Assembly (NCBI GenBank): GCA_030142905.1
Contig: JASJOG010000484.1
Coordinates: 82,312-146,311 of the forward strand
Source of the DNA: Heliopora coerulea
Taxonomy: Eukaryota > Cnidaria > Anthozoa > Scleralcyonacea > Helioporidae
Direction: 5' to 3'
DNA length: 64,000 bases
Part shown: piece by piece, positions 54,688-64,000 of the stretch
How positions within the stretch are numbered: the stretch's first letter is position 1
Layout of the letters: each line of letters starts with the position of its first letter
Position numbers and translations under genes: made by a program
Notes under the pieces: generated by a model
What the model saw: the letters and a program-made list of their open reading frames with translations, nothing else
Told to the model about the DNA's origin: nothing
Database searches by the model: none

Positions 54688-57661
54688 ATGGTAGTGAACG
54701 TTTCTTATGAGACTGTCTGCGAACTCAGTTCTAGTAACATTTTGAATAGTGACATTAAAGGTAAGATTAGTAGAATAAATAGCAATCTGATGGAAGAGTT
54801 CAAATTAATTCATGGCACCTCACCCACAGCTATGAACACCCAGTTTATAAATCATAACAGGGAGTCCACTAATAATTATTCAAATACTAGGTCGGTGACT
54901 AAGAACATATTAAATAACTTAAGTGGATTTAAACTTACTCATCTTAATATCACCTCCTTGCCTAAACATTTCGACGAATTTAAATTTTTTATCACTGATA
55001 ATCCAGTCGACGTATTTAGCATAAATGAAACAAGACTAGATTATACAATGGATGAAGATGAGATCAATATTCCTGGATATCAATTATGTAGGAAAGACAG
55101 ATCAAGAAATGGGGGTGGTGTAGCCCTTTACGTAAGAAATGTGTTTAATGTGGTTAACAAAATGCATTTGGAGTCGGATGGGCTTGAAGCTGTATGTATT
55201 GAAATTGTAAAACCAAAATCAAAACCTGTACAAATTGTCTCAATTTACCGACCCCCGAATTCTGGCTCCGAATTTATGAACAACCTTGAAGGTCTTCTAA
55301 ATGATTTAGATAATGAAAGCAAAGACATAATTCTCACTGGAGATTTTAATTGTGATTTATTATCAAATGCTAGTCATGCTCATACAAACAGATTAACCGA
55401 AATTTTAAATTTCTATCAACTTGAGCAAATGATCACTGATCCTACAAGAGTAACAAATCGCTCTGAGTCTTTAATCGATATCCTGACAACAGACAGGCCA
55501 GAAAAACTATTAACGTCTGGAGTGTTAAATATTGGGATCAGTGATCATAGTCTCGTATTTGGATGCTTTAAAATTGATTTCCCAAAGACAGATCCAAAGC
55601 TGATCGAAAGCAGGAATTTTAAAAACTACCGAGAAGATCTGTTTAGAAGAGATCTTTTTGATGCTCTGAACAAATATGACTGGCAATCCCACAATCCTAA
55701 TAAATTATGGGATATTTTTAAGTGCATATTTACTTTGATCTCCGAGGTGCACGCTCTTTAAAAATGCGCAAGGTGAGAAGCGAATATGCTCCGTGGATGA
55801 CTTCAAATATAAAATGCGAGATGAACCATTGTGACTATTTAAAAAGGACGGTTGTTGCCTCTAAATGCGACAACCAATATACAGCATATAAGAAACAAAG
55901 AAATCGTGTCAATAACTTAATTAGATCTGCAAAAAAGAAATTCTGTTTGCAAACTATTGACCGAAACAGAAATAATCCAAAGGAAATGTGGAAGAACATT
56001 AACATGATTCTTGGGCATCGTGGTCGCTGCTCAAAAACTACCTTAATACCTTCAATCAAAGACGACAATACCACACTTACACAGGAGGATCAAATTGCGG
56101 AAACTTTAAACACATTTTTTAGTAACATAGGTGAGAATCTTTCTTCTAATCTAGGTGAAACTGATAGAGAATTTTCTGACTATATGGTACCAGTCCAGAA
56201 TGAGTTTAAATTTTCAACTGTCACTGAAAATCTTGTCTCAAAAGTTATTAATGAAATGAAACCAAGTAAGGCAGCAGGTCTCGATAAAATACCCGCAAGA
56301 TTGCTGGAAGATTTTTCGGTCGTTATAGTTCCTTACTTAACCAATATTTTCAATCTATCTCTATGTCGGGGTATCTTTCCTGATGATTGAAAACAGGCCC
56401 GAATCTCTCCAATCTTTAATTCTGGAGATAAAGAAGATTGTAGCAACTATTTACCGATATCTGTTTTGTCAGTCGTTTCTAAATTATTTGAGAAGTTGGT
56501 GTATTAGCAAGTCGACACATATCTAACCCAAAATAATGTTCTTACACGTTGCCAGTCTGGATTTCGTAGAGGCCACTCCACTGCCACATCTTTACTGAAT
56601 ACAAGCGATACTTGGTTGGTTAATATTGATCGTTGTCTTATAGATGGTGTTATCTTTCTTGAAATAAAAAAGGCATTTGACACCGTAGACCACAATATAC
56701 TAATAAAAAATTGAAGTTATATGGAGTTAGAGGTGTCGCATTACAATGGTTCATCGCGTATCTGAGTAATCGTGGTCAAGTTTGTAAGGTCGGTAAGACC
56801 TTGTCTTCTATGGAGAATGTAAAAACTGGAGTTCCACAAGGGGCAAATCTCGGTCCTTTGTTATTTCTAATTTATATAAATGATCTACCTAACTGCCTAA
56901 GCAATTCCACCCCTAGTTTATTTGCTGATGATACTAATTTTACTGTAACTGGCACCTCCTCACAAGAAATTGAAGAGAAATTAAATAGAGAAATAAAAAA
57001 CTTGCATTCCTGGCTGCTCGCAAATAGATTATCATTGACTGTTAGCAAGGCCGAATATATGATTATTGGATAGAAGCAAAGAATATCACACATTGAAACC
57101 GACCCTCGTGTGTTCATTAACCATCAAGTTATCAATCGTGTAGGCAACACCAAAACACTAGGTGTATTCATTCATGAGAATATATCATGGAAAACGCATA
57201 TTGAACGTGTTTGCAAAAAAGTCTCCAAAGGAATAGATGTTTTACGGAGAGTAAAGGATGTGATTTGTAAAGAATGTTTGGAAAGGTTATATAAGACTTT
57301 TGTGCTACCTCATTTGGATTATTGTTCCCTCGTATGGGACAACTGTGCCAACGACCTAAAAACACGGTTGCAAAAACTTCAGAACAAAGCAGTTCGCGTA
57401 ATCACGGGAGACAGTTACTACTCAACAGCAACTAACACCTTGAAGAAATTGGGATGGAATACGCTTCAATGTAGAAGGGATGAAGAGTTGTTGTCACTAA
57501 TTAACAAGTGCATGAGTGGAAATTCTCAATTAAGCCACTTATTTCATGTGTTAAATCGGGACTGTTATGATTTGAGAAGTAATAACACTAAATTACATTT
57601 ACCCAAACCGACCACAAATGCAATGAAAAGAACTCTTGGGTATCGAGGTACCATGATCTGA
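54688..57661 (+). pseudogene. LINE ORF2: APE endonuclease and reverse transcriptase (broken)
   Basis: The endonuclease frame 54688-55761 carries LTHLNITSLPKHFDEF, NETRLDYTMDE, NGGGVALYVRN, IYRPPNSGS, LTGDFNCDL and GISDHSLVF, so its catalytic residues are present. A frameshift near 55740 leads to the RT linker; TGA at 56388-56390 replaces a Trp-like position; another stop near 56504 and a shift near 56713 follow. RT blocks: KAAGLDKIPARLL, EIKKAFDTVDHNIL, GVPQGANLGPLLF and LFADDTNF (about 56920). TAG at 57071 and the thumb region TLGVFIHENISWKTHIE follow. Ends near GYRGTMI at 57661. Confidence 0.88.
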
Positions 57662-58914
57662 ACTCTTTCTCTTAAAACAATTAATTACACGTCTTATTTT
57701 AATAGTCAAGATCTCTAACTTTTACCATTTTTATTCATATACATAGTGTTTTAGCTGTAGATATTCGATTTTAATTGTGAATATATTCTCTTAATTATTA
57801 CGTATTTTACTACACGGCCCTATGAAAAGCAACCCCTAGTTTGATGATCAGGTTACCGTGTCTAAAGATATTTAAATAGATAAATAAATAAAATCTCCGA
57901 GGTATTGTTGACCTGCAGGTCGCCTCAGAGTTTGTCTGCCGTGTCTGCGCAGAAGCCAAGGCAAAAGACGTCAATGAAGCCAGATATAAGAAACTGGTGC
58001 AAATGACAGCAAAAGTTTATCAGGTAATTAAAGAACAGAAACATTATGATAATGATTGTGGTTGTGGTTGTTGTTGTTGTTGTTATTATTGTTATTGTAA
58101 TTATTATTACTATTTTTTATTTTTATTATTAATTATTTAAAACTAACTATTAACAGTAATTTAATACAACTTAAGACTGGCGAATATCATTCTCTCAGCT
58201 ATAACAACGTCTTTCAATTTCTTTTAGAATAATCCACTGGCAAACATCAAACGTGTAGATTGTTCCTTTCTGCTTCCTTCTTTGCCTACCCTGAAGATGA
58301 AGCTGCGACGAGCTCAATATGTTACCGCAATATGGACACGAGCCGTGACTGTGTATCCAACAAACGGTCTGTCACCAACCGACTATGGGTGGTATGTTGA
58401 CGACGGTCTTCTAAAGCCAACATGGTTTGAAGGACCTCCTATACCAGATAGTTTGTCCTCCAGCGACCAGGAGATAGAAATTGTAGACGACAGCAATACT
58501 GAGTTGGAAGTGGAAGGCGATGATGAACTAGAGGCATGGAGTGAAGACTCGGACTCTGGACTGGAAGACGACGAGTTACAGAATTTTCGCACTATGACCT
58601 TTTATGGCATCCTTTAACTGCAACCAACAGTACTATACTTTGCCAGTATTCACTATTGAATGTGGCAAAGCATAATTCTGGCTGCACTACTTAACTGATG
58701 CCATGAAACGTCATAATGGTTGAAGTATATGCTCAGAGACATTAACTGGTTACATGATCAACATCTACCTGGTGCTATTTATTGTTATATCAACTATACA
58801 ATACTTCACTGAGCGTTCTGGTAACATTTTTGGGCATTTAATAACTAATAAGGTGTAATTACCACTATGTTTGTGATTAGGCCGAGATATGAAAGGTAAT
58901 TATGCTAACCGTTT

Positions 58915-59657
58915 TGCACTACGAGCTGATCTAGCTCATTTTTTGGGGTGAGAATTCTAGGTAGTCTGCCAGACCCACCCTTCTGCTGAAAATGTCTGTC
59001 AGTTGTGATTTATAAAAGCTGGTGCTCTGGTGAACATTTATCACAGGTTTTCTTATGAGATGGTCTATTTCATTTTTTTGGCTTGCATTCAAAGTTGTCT
59101 GGCGGACCTACCCCCCTGCTGAAATGTCTTTCAGTAGTGACTTATAGCAGCTGGTGCTCTGGTAAACATTTTGCACTAGGTTTCCTCAGGTTTCCTCATG
59201 AGCTGATCTAGCTCAATTTTTGGATGGGCATTCAAGATCGTTTGGCAGACCCACCCCCCTGCTGAAAATGTCTGTCAGTAGTGGTTTAAAATAGCTGGTG
59301 TTCTGGTGATCATTTTGAACTTGGTTTCATCAGGTTTCCTTATAAGCTGATCTAGCTCATTTTTTGTTGGGCATTTAAGGTCGTCAGGCAGACCCACCCC
59401 CTGCTGAAAATGTCTGTCAGTGGTGATTTATAATAACTGGTACCATAGCGAACATTTTGCACTTGGTTTCATCAGGTTTCCTTGTGAGCTGATCTAGCTC
59501 AATTTTTTGACCAATATCTCACGACCCCCTGACCATATCCACAGGTGTGTGTCCGGCAGACGTCCATTTCCGTACAAAACCGTGTATGTAGATCACTGTT
59601 GTTTGCATAAAAATTGGTTACTTTTTCAGCTAGGCTCCCACCTCTGGGCTCCCAGTC
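58915..59657 (-). repeat. Right terminal inverted repeat with four ~142-bp subrepeats
   Basis: Units start with 'gctgatctagctcatttttt' at about 58924, 59060 (diverged), 59202, 59348 and 59490, spaced 136-146 bases. Each holds 'cagacccaccc' and 'gctgaaaatgtctgtcag'. The outer 150 bases match the left end. Confidence 0.88.
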
Positions 59658-59664
59658 TAATATG

Positions 59665-59837
59665 TTAAGGTAGATGAACGATCTTCAAGCTCGATGCTCA
59701 GAAAATGATTTCTGAGCCCTAGACGGGGATCGAACCCGCAACCTTCTGATGATTGGTTAGACGCTCAAACCACTGAGCTACAGATACTCAGAAATCATTT
59801 TCTGAGTATCGAGCTTGAAGATCGTTCATCTACCTTA
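59665..59837. mobile_element. tRNA-cored fold-back repeat, copy 3
   Basis: Near-perfect arms (59665-59716 and 59788-59837, about one mismatch) around a minus-strand tRNA-like core: A box 'tagctcagtggtttgag', B box 'gcgggttcgatcccc'. It is inserted 8 bases beyond the XPG-type transposon. Confidence 0.85.
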
Positions 59838-60395
59838 GCCCCTTATCTTCTTGTCTCCTTCCAAAAGTCTGTTGCCTCTACAGTAGTCGGTCTGGGTGAT
59901 CTGTTGGCAACCAGACCTCGAGATGAATGTCTCCAACGGAAAGCAAAAAGCAGAAGTCCACGACAGTATGATCGGAAGGCCACTTACTATAACAGATCTC
60001 AGAACGAAGATTACCAACTTACTTGTTGTAAACAAGTTTAACGTGTTAGGGATGGGCGTGTGCAGATGTACTGTCGAACTTCAGAGTATCAGTCAAGGAT
60101 GTTGAAGTTTCGAAAATTTTCAAATTGACTTGACACAACTCAGTATAACTAAAAAAACTATATTGCCTACGAGATACTGAAATAATGATAATTTGTGTGA
60201 AAACTTAAGAAAGGTCCTAGACTTACATGGACAATGTTGAGCGAAAAATAATTTAGGAACTCTTGAGTTATTGTTGGCAAAATTCAATTCAAAACGAGTG
60301 TTTTTTGTGACTTGACATTCTTCCTTTAATGGCACGGAGGTTGGGGCGTGGGGTCATTAAGGTTGGGGCCTTGGGCAAACTGTCCCAGTTGCCCT

Positions 60396-60412
60396 CCCCC
60401 CCCCCCCCCCCC
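60396..60412. repeat. Poly-C run
   Basis: 17 consecutive C bases; length likely variable or error-prone. Confidence 0.95.
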
Positions 60413-60697
60413 TCGGCGGGCTTGACGGAAACTGATGGTCACTAAAAAACAGATGAGATATCTTTAATTTGCGAAGGTACTACAATTAAGTTTTCAGTTT
60501 CGGATGAGGTGCGATTGGAAGAGTTGGCTGGCCTGCCTAGCTCTGATGGACTTAGTGTCCATGGACTTAATGCGTCGAGAACGTAGCCCTAGGTAGAGTA
60601 AACCGGTTAAGGTTTATATATGATGAAGCAACTTTTCGTTTTAGGAATTCTATATTTTAAGACCCAACCGAGACCAGATGGGAAAAATGGAAATCTT

Positions 60698-60763
60698 GGA
60701 CCTCGAACTAGGAATTGAACACACCATCTAGTGCAGTGCTATGTCAACTGAGCTACGAAATCC
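60698..60763 (-). repeat. tRNA-like sequence (SINE or pseudogene), minus strand
   Basis: On the minus strand: acceptor ends ggatttc/gaggtcc pair with two G-T pairs, A box 'tagctcagttgacatagc', B box 'gtgttcaattcc'. The anticodon arm is not convincing. Confidence 0.5.
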
Positions 60764-60769
60764 GTTGTT

Positions 60770-63112
60770 GAGAGCTTAGCCACGGGTTCTGTATTTCTAT
60801 ACTGGTTATGCTTGAACACTCAAAAATTTCCACCATATATAAACGTCATGGCTGAAACGGGTCCGAAAAACTGGACCAAAACTGTGGTATGACCATGGCC
60901 GGATCTGTCATGTCGCGATTGCTCTGAGTTGCGTGATCCGGACCTGCGATCCGTTGTATGAAGCGTGTACATGTGCGATTTGGAGGGTCGAGATTGTTAT
61001 CTTGGTGAATGTAACACTCCCCGGGACAGTCTATGAAGCAAGAATCTGGTTGCGATTCGCTCTTGTTGATCCTCGATGCTCTCGAAAGTTCAACGTCATG
61101 TTGACAATATTTATAAATCTCCGAAGCGAGTTAGGAAAAATCTAGGAAAAAAGGTAGACAGTAGAATCGAGGAAATTTTTGAGAAGTTTGCCCACCCGGG
61201 TCCTTAATTCCGGGTACGCCTTTGTTCATACCCATAGAAACTGGAATACAAGGGAAAACGCCAGCGAATTTAACTATTGTATTGTAACTAGAATAGTTGA
61301 ATAGGTATTGTAACTAGAATAGTTGAATTTTAGAAGATGTTATTGTGAAAACAGCAAAGATTCTTGGAAAAGTCCTTGACGTTTGAGGAGCCTCCTTGTC
61401 ACCAAGCCTCATCAATAGCCCCTTTAAATGAGCTCAGTCTACGCTACTTCATTCAATAGTTATAATAACTGTAATGATTTCGATAATAATGATAATAAAA
61501 GTAATAGTAATACTAGGCTGTTTGTCTCCGAAGTTTATAGCTTTACATTTATCACTAAATGAACGACAATAATGTTTAAGCGGCCCTTCTTGAAGGAGCC
61601 ACTTTGTGAAATAACAGCAATAATTTAAAGTCGCAATAAGTGTTTGAAGAAGGGCTCAAATTACAGTAAAATTCATTCTAATAGTCAAACGTTTTTAGAT
61701 CCGTCACTTTGAAATTGGTTCGTTTGGCAGGTACAAGTAGGTACGGCCTGGGACGGATAGTGCCGATCTTGGAGTTGTCGGAAAGAGGTCGTTTTTGCGC
61801 CGAACTTTTAGTGCCTCGACAATGAAACCGCGTGAAATTTTGACAAGGAAGATCGGTGTTTGGATGCCATATGTTTTAAGAAACTATTATATGTTTCACG
61901 TTTTTAATACTGGCTGCTGGGGTTCTAGGCACTTCGATTGAACCAAGAATAAGTTTTGTGGGTTAGAGAAGTAGGTAAGTATGTAAATAATAGTGTATCT
62001 TGGGACAAGTTCTACCGTTGGCATGTTTGTTTTGATGTTTGCTTTGGGAAATTTTGTGTTGCGTTTGTTGTCTGTGTTTGAAGTCAAGATATGACCTACT
62101 CAATCTGGAGATTTTGTGACAAAATTAGTGTGCACATTAGTGCAGAATCTGCCAGAAAGTGTGTATAAAGTCGAACAGGGAATGTAATGTTCGTGGTCCA
62201 AAATATTCGAGTTCGAGGTTTGAGTTTGACGGACGCGCTGCTTGATGGCTCGCTGTGGACACTCAGATGCTTGTTACGCCGTTATAGAGAGTTCCGAACT
62301 ACCTTACTTTATTATAGGCTGGTGCTGAATTTTCATCGTGTTGAAGCAAAACGCCCACAGGGCTTGTCAGTTTCGTCAACAATATTTCAGTGACATTGTC
62401 GCTATGCTACTTATTAATGCCAGTGCTGCTAATTGGCACGTCGAAAGTTGAATATACATGTATATTTATATGTGTATATTATTTTTAGTATGACAAAGCA
62501 GACTAGGTATATATTTTTGTATGTATGTATGTATGTATGTATACATACATGTAATTTACATACATGTATTTACTTAAATAAATACATTTAAGTAAATACA
62601 TTACATGTATTTACTTAAGTACTTCCACTATGTATGTATGCATGTATGCATTTATATTTTTATACTGCAAATTGCAAAGTTTATGGCACAAAGCATAACA
62701 TATGAACAGATCAAGAGCTTTGTTTCTTCATTTTATTCTCACTTCAACAGAACTTTGGTGAAGATATGCTAAGTGTTTTTTGGTACACTCATTAGCCACT
62801 TCAGTGTATTAAGGTTGATTCAACTTGATCGAATAATAGTACATTTTCTGGTAATGAACAGCAAAAGGTGTAAAACATGACTGAATAGGATTTCTTTGTT
62901 TTTGAATCAACACATTATATATTTACTGTAATGTATGTATTATATATATAAGGTTAGGTATAACACAAATACATTGTCATTATCTGTGATGATATTTAGG
63001 TTTTTGAGCTTTATTATGCCTTATTTTTAACGTTCCTCTTATTTGGTATTTTAGTTGGGACCTTGTGTCAGAATTATTTCCTTTAATGGAATGAGGTCAT
63101 AATCAATCCCAG
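60770..63112. other. No gene recognised; microsatellites
   Basis: Short ORFs without support. (atgt)n and its inverse form palindromic microsatellite at about 62508-62640, with 'acatgtatttacttaa' repeats; (ta)n near 62940. Confidence 0.5.
62508..62640. repeat. Palindromic (ATGT)n microsatellite
   Basis: 'gtatgtatgtatgtatgtat' followed by 'acatacatgtaatttacata' and 'tttacttaaataaa' words in both orientations, able to form hairpins. Confidence 0.9.
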
Positions 63113-63530
63113 ATGTCAAATGAAGCAGTCATAGATTTGACAACTTCATCACCACAACTAGGAAGAAACAAGTCACCACTCAAACTTGGAAAAATAGAGT
63201 TAATTATTATTGTTGAAGAACATGACCCAGATGTCACTTTTGTACCTCCTGAACAACACTCACCTGCTGAAAAGTAGTGCAAAATAAATAAAGCTATTCA
63301 GGAAAGTTTGAGCAAGACAGAGAATGGAAATTCTACAGAGGTTGACGAGTTAGTTAGAGATGAAGTTTATTCAATCTGGACCGAAGTTTCCTCATTCTTG
63401 AGAGCATTGCACAGAAAAGAAATTCATGAAAGGATTTGTGGACAACAGTGCTCATGCTGTGAGCATTAATAAACAGACTTGTGAGCAATGTTATTGCTTT
63501 GTGTGTGAAGTTGTTGCATCAGAGGTAGTG
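63113..63530 (+). pseudogene. Decayed gene with C-x-x-CYCxVC motif
   Basis: ATG 63113 opens a 56-codon frame (MSNEAVIDLTTSSPQLG ... EEHDPDVTFVPPEQHSP) ended by TAG near 63279. Further coding-like sequence (DELVRDEVYSIWTEV) and, after a frameshift near 63420, AVSINKQTCEQCYCFVCE follow. The last part matches a Cys motif (CxxCYCxVCD) that I recall from uncharacterised eukaryotic proteins, often preceded by an FxxN...H stretch as here. It could also be a gene with introns I mis-join. Confidence 0.4.
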
Positions 63531-63591
63531 TGTTTCTTGAAACATTCAGTAAATTCCTAATTTGCCAATAAAGTTGTAGTACATTGATGAC

Positions 63592-63750
63592 TGATGAACA
63601 TTAGTCAAGTCCTAATGTCAGAAAAATGATTTCTGAGCCCCAGACAGAGATTGAACCTTCTCACTGGTCATCAGAAGGGTGCAGGTTTGATCTCTGTCTT
63701 GGACTCAGAAATTGTTTTTCTGAGGTTGTTGCTTGATGAATGTTCATTGA
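63592..63750. mobile_element. tRNA-cored fold-back repeat, copy 4
   Basis: Arms of ~65 bases ('gatgaacattagtcaagtcc' and its imperfect inverse) with 'gatttctgag', joined by a short centre 'cactggtcatcagaaggg' also present in copies 2 and 3. Older than copy 3. Confidence 0.75.
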
Positions 63751-64000
63751 TCATCTAAGATATCTCCAAGCTCCCAAGTCACACAACATACTTAAAATTG
63801 TGGTACTTTACAGCTTTAAGACTTTATGGTTCATTTATGCAGTTGATTAGAGTCATTGACACTTAATTTTTAATCTTTTGTAATTCCGACACAAGCTTCA
63901 TCTTCTCTTAAGGCCAAATAAAAAAAACTTGTGTGGTTCTGGTTACTTATTGAAAAAAATAGGATAAGTAGGTTGGCCCTTTTTTCTTTTTTTTTTTCCA

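Larger units (their letters stand above)
52880..57893 (+). mobile_element. L2/CR1-group LINE, copy 2
   Basis: Flanked by ATCTCC at 52874-52879 and 57894-57899, a 6-bp target duplication; removing the insert and one repeat rejoins the nuclease frame exactly. It has ORF1, ORF2 and an A-rich 'aaataaataaa' tail. It is nearly full length (5.0 kb). Confidence 0.9.
50363..58617 (+). pseudogene. XPG/FEN-like 5' nuclease of the TIR transposon (spliced, broken)
   Basis: Exons about 50363-52607, 52793-52879 plus 57900-58023 (split by a LINE), and 58228-58617; introns 52608-52792 and 58024-58227 have GT-AG ends. The N-terminal ~400 codons (YDLQVALKAYSIQAIETP ... QFWAIYIFLINRLHREL) are of unknown fold. 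The nuclease part: IYDGGLLVHAIISQ and VHVCFDKYEQNSKKDSER fit the XPG N-region (metal Asp; FDG-like), GDHEEADTLIAFYVA fits the EAEA helix of XPG-I, RASDTDVLVIL fits its DxD strand, and GYHVFTGCDFTSAF fits the GCDY helix-hairpin-helix entry. The tail is acidic (58480-58590). Frameshifts near 50480, 51110 and 52797 and stops at 50730, 51619 and 52192 disable it. Assignment is by motif order. Confidence 0.6.
49994..59657 (+). mobile_element. 9.7-kb TIR transposon carrying an XPG/FEN-like nuclease gene
   Basis: The left end 'gacccggagcccagaggtgg' reappears inverted at the right end (about 59657), with TA on both sides (49992-49993, 59658-59659). The inverted repeats are long and unequal: about 350 bp left, about 740 bp right, because they contain different numbers of a ~142-bp subrepeat. 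The interior holds one spliced plus-strand gene, interrupted by a LINE (52880-57893). Without the LINE the element is about 4.6 kb. No DDE transposase was found. The superfamily is unknown to me. Confidence 0.7.

Overview
The window looks like one piece of a metazoan nuclear genome, most likely a cnidarian (anthozoan-like) or another marine invertebrate. Support for an animal: spliced exons of the lysosomal small GTPase ARL8, GT-AG introns inside several mobile-element genes, tRNA-derived repeats, and a very high load of LINEs, Penelope-like elements (PLEs), Gypsy, Tc1 and THAP-type transposons. No bacterial operon, no rRNA and no CRISPR was seen. The cnidarian assignment is an inference from the mix of families.

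Layout. 1-5325: remnant of a Polinton/adintovirus-like element (FtsK/A32-type packaging ATPase, two small genes, C-terminal half of a protein-primed family B DNA polymerase), broken by a PLE and flanked by a repeated non-coding block. 5326-8425: no gene recognised. 8426-11806: an almost complete PLE with a 12-bp target duplication, partial tandem repeats, hammerhead-like motifs and one internal stop. 12084-15120: a second Polinton-like fragment (SAP/NUMOD-like gene, unknown gene, N-terminal half of a family B polymerase with a 9-bp repeat expansion). 15625-22295: a minus-strand Gypsy element, itself hit by a LINE tail, between two PLE fragments. 22453-26520: decayed PLEs with hammerhead-like ends and inserted tRNA-cored fold-back repeats. 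26530-30940: no gene recognised. 30941-37767: a PIF/Harbinger-like MITE split by an L2/CR1-group LINE, which is itself split by a THAP transposon. 38053-39930: a third Polinton-like gene remnant next to a PLE with inverted ends.

40170-46935: three plus-strand exons of the host gene ARL8, with a fold-back MITE and a Tc1 transposon in the introns; upstream and terminal exons were not found. 48396-48975: a polypyrimidine tract. 49994-59657: a 9.7-kb terminal-inverted-repeat transposon whose spliced, now broken gene has the layout of an XPG/FEN-family nuclease; a second LINE copy lies inside it with a clean 6-bp target duplication. 59665-64000: tRNA-cored fold-backs, microsatellites and a decayed Cys-motif exon.

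Most coding sequence here is mobile-element debris, and insertion order can be read from the nesting. ARL8 is the only host gene I recognise confidently. The most unusual item is the XPG/FEN-like nuclease transposon. The hammerhead-like motifs in several PLE families, the small protein shared by two Polinton-like loci, and the internally deleted THAP element with two convergent genes also deserve a second look.
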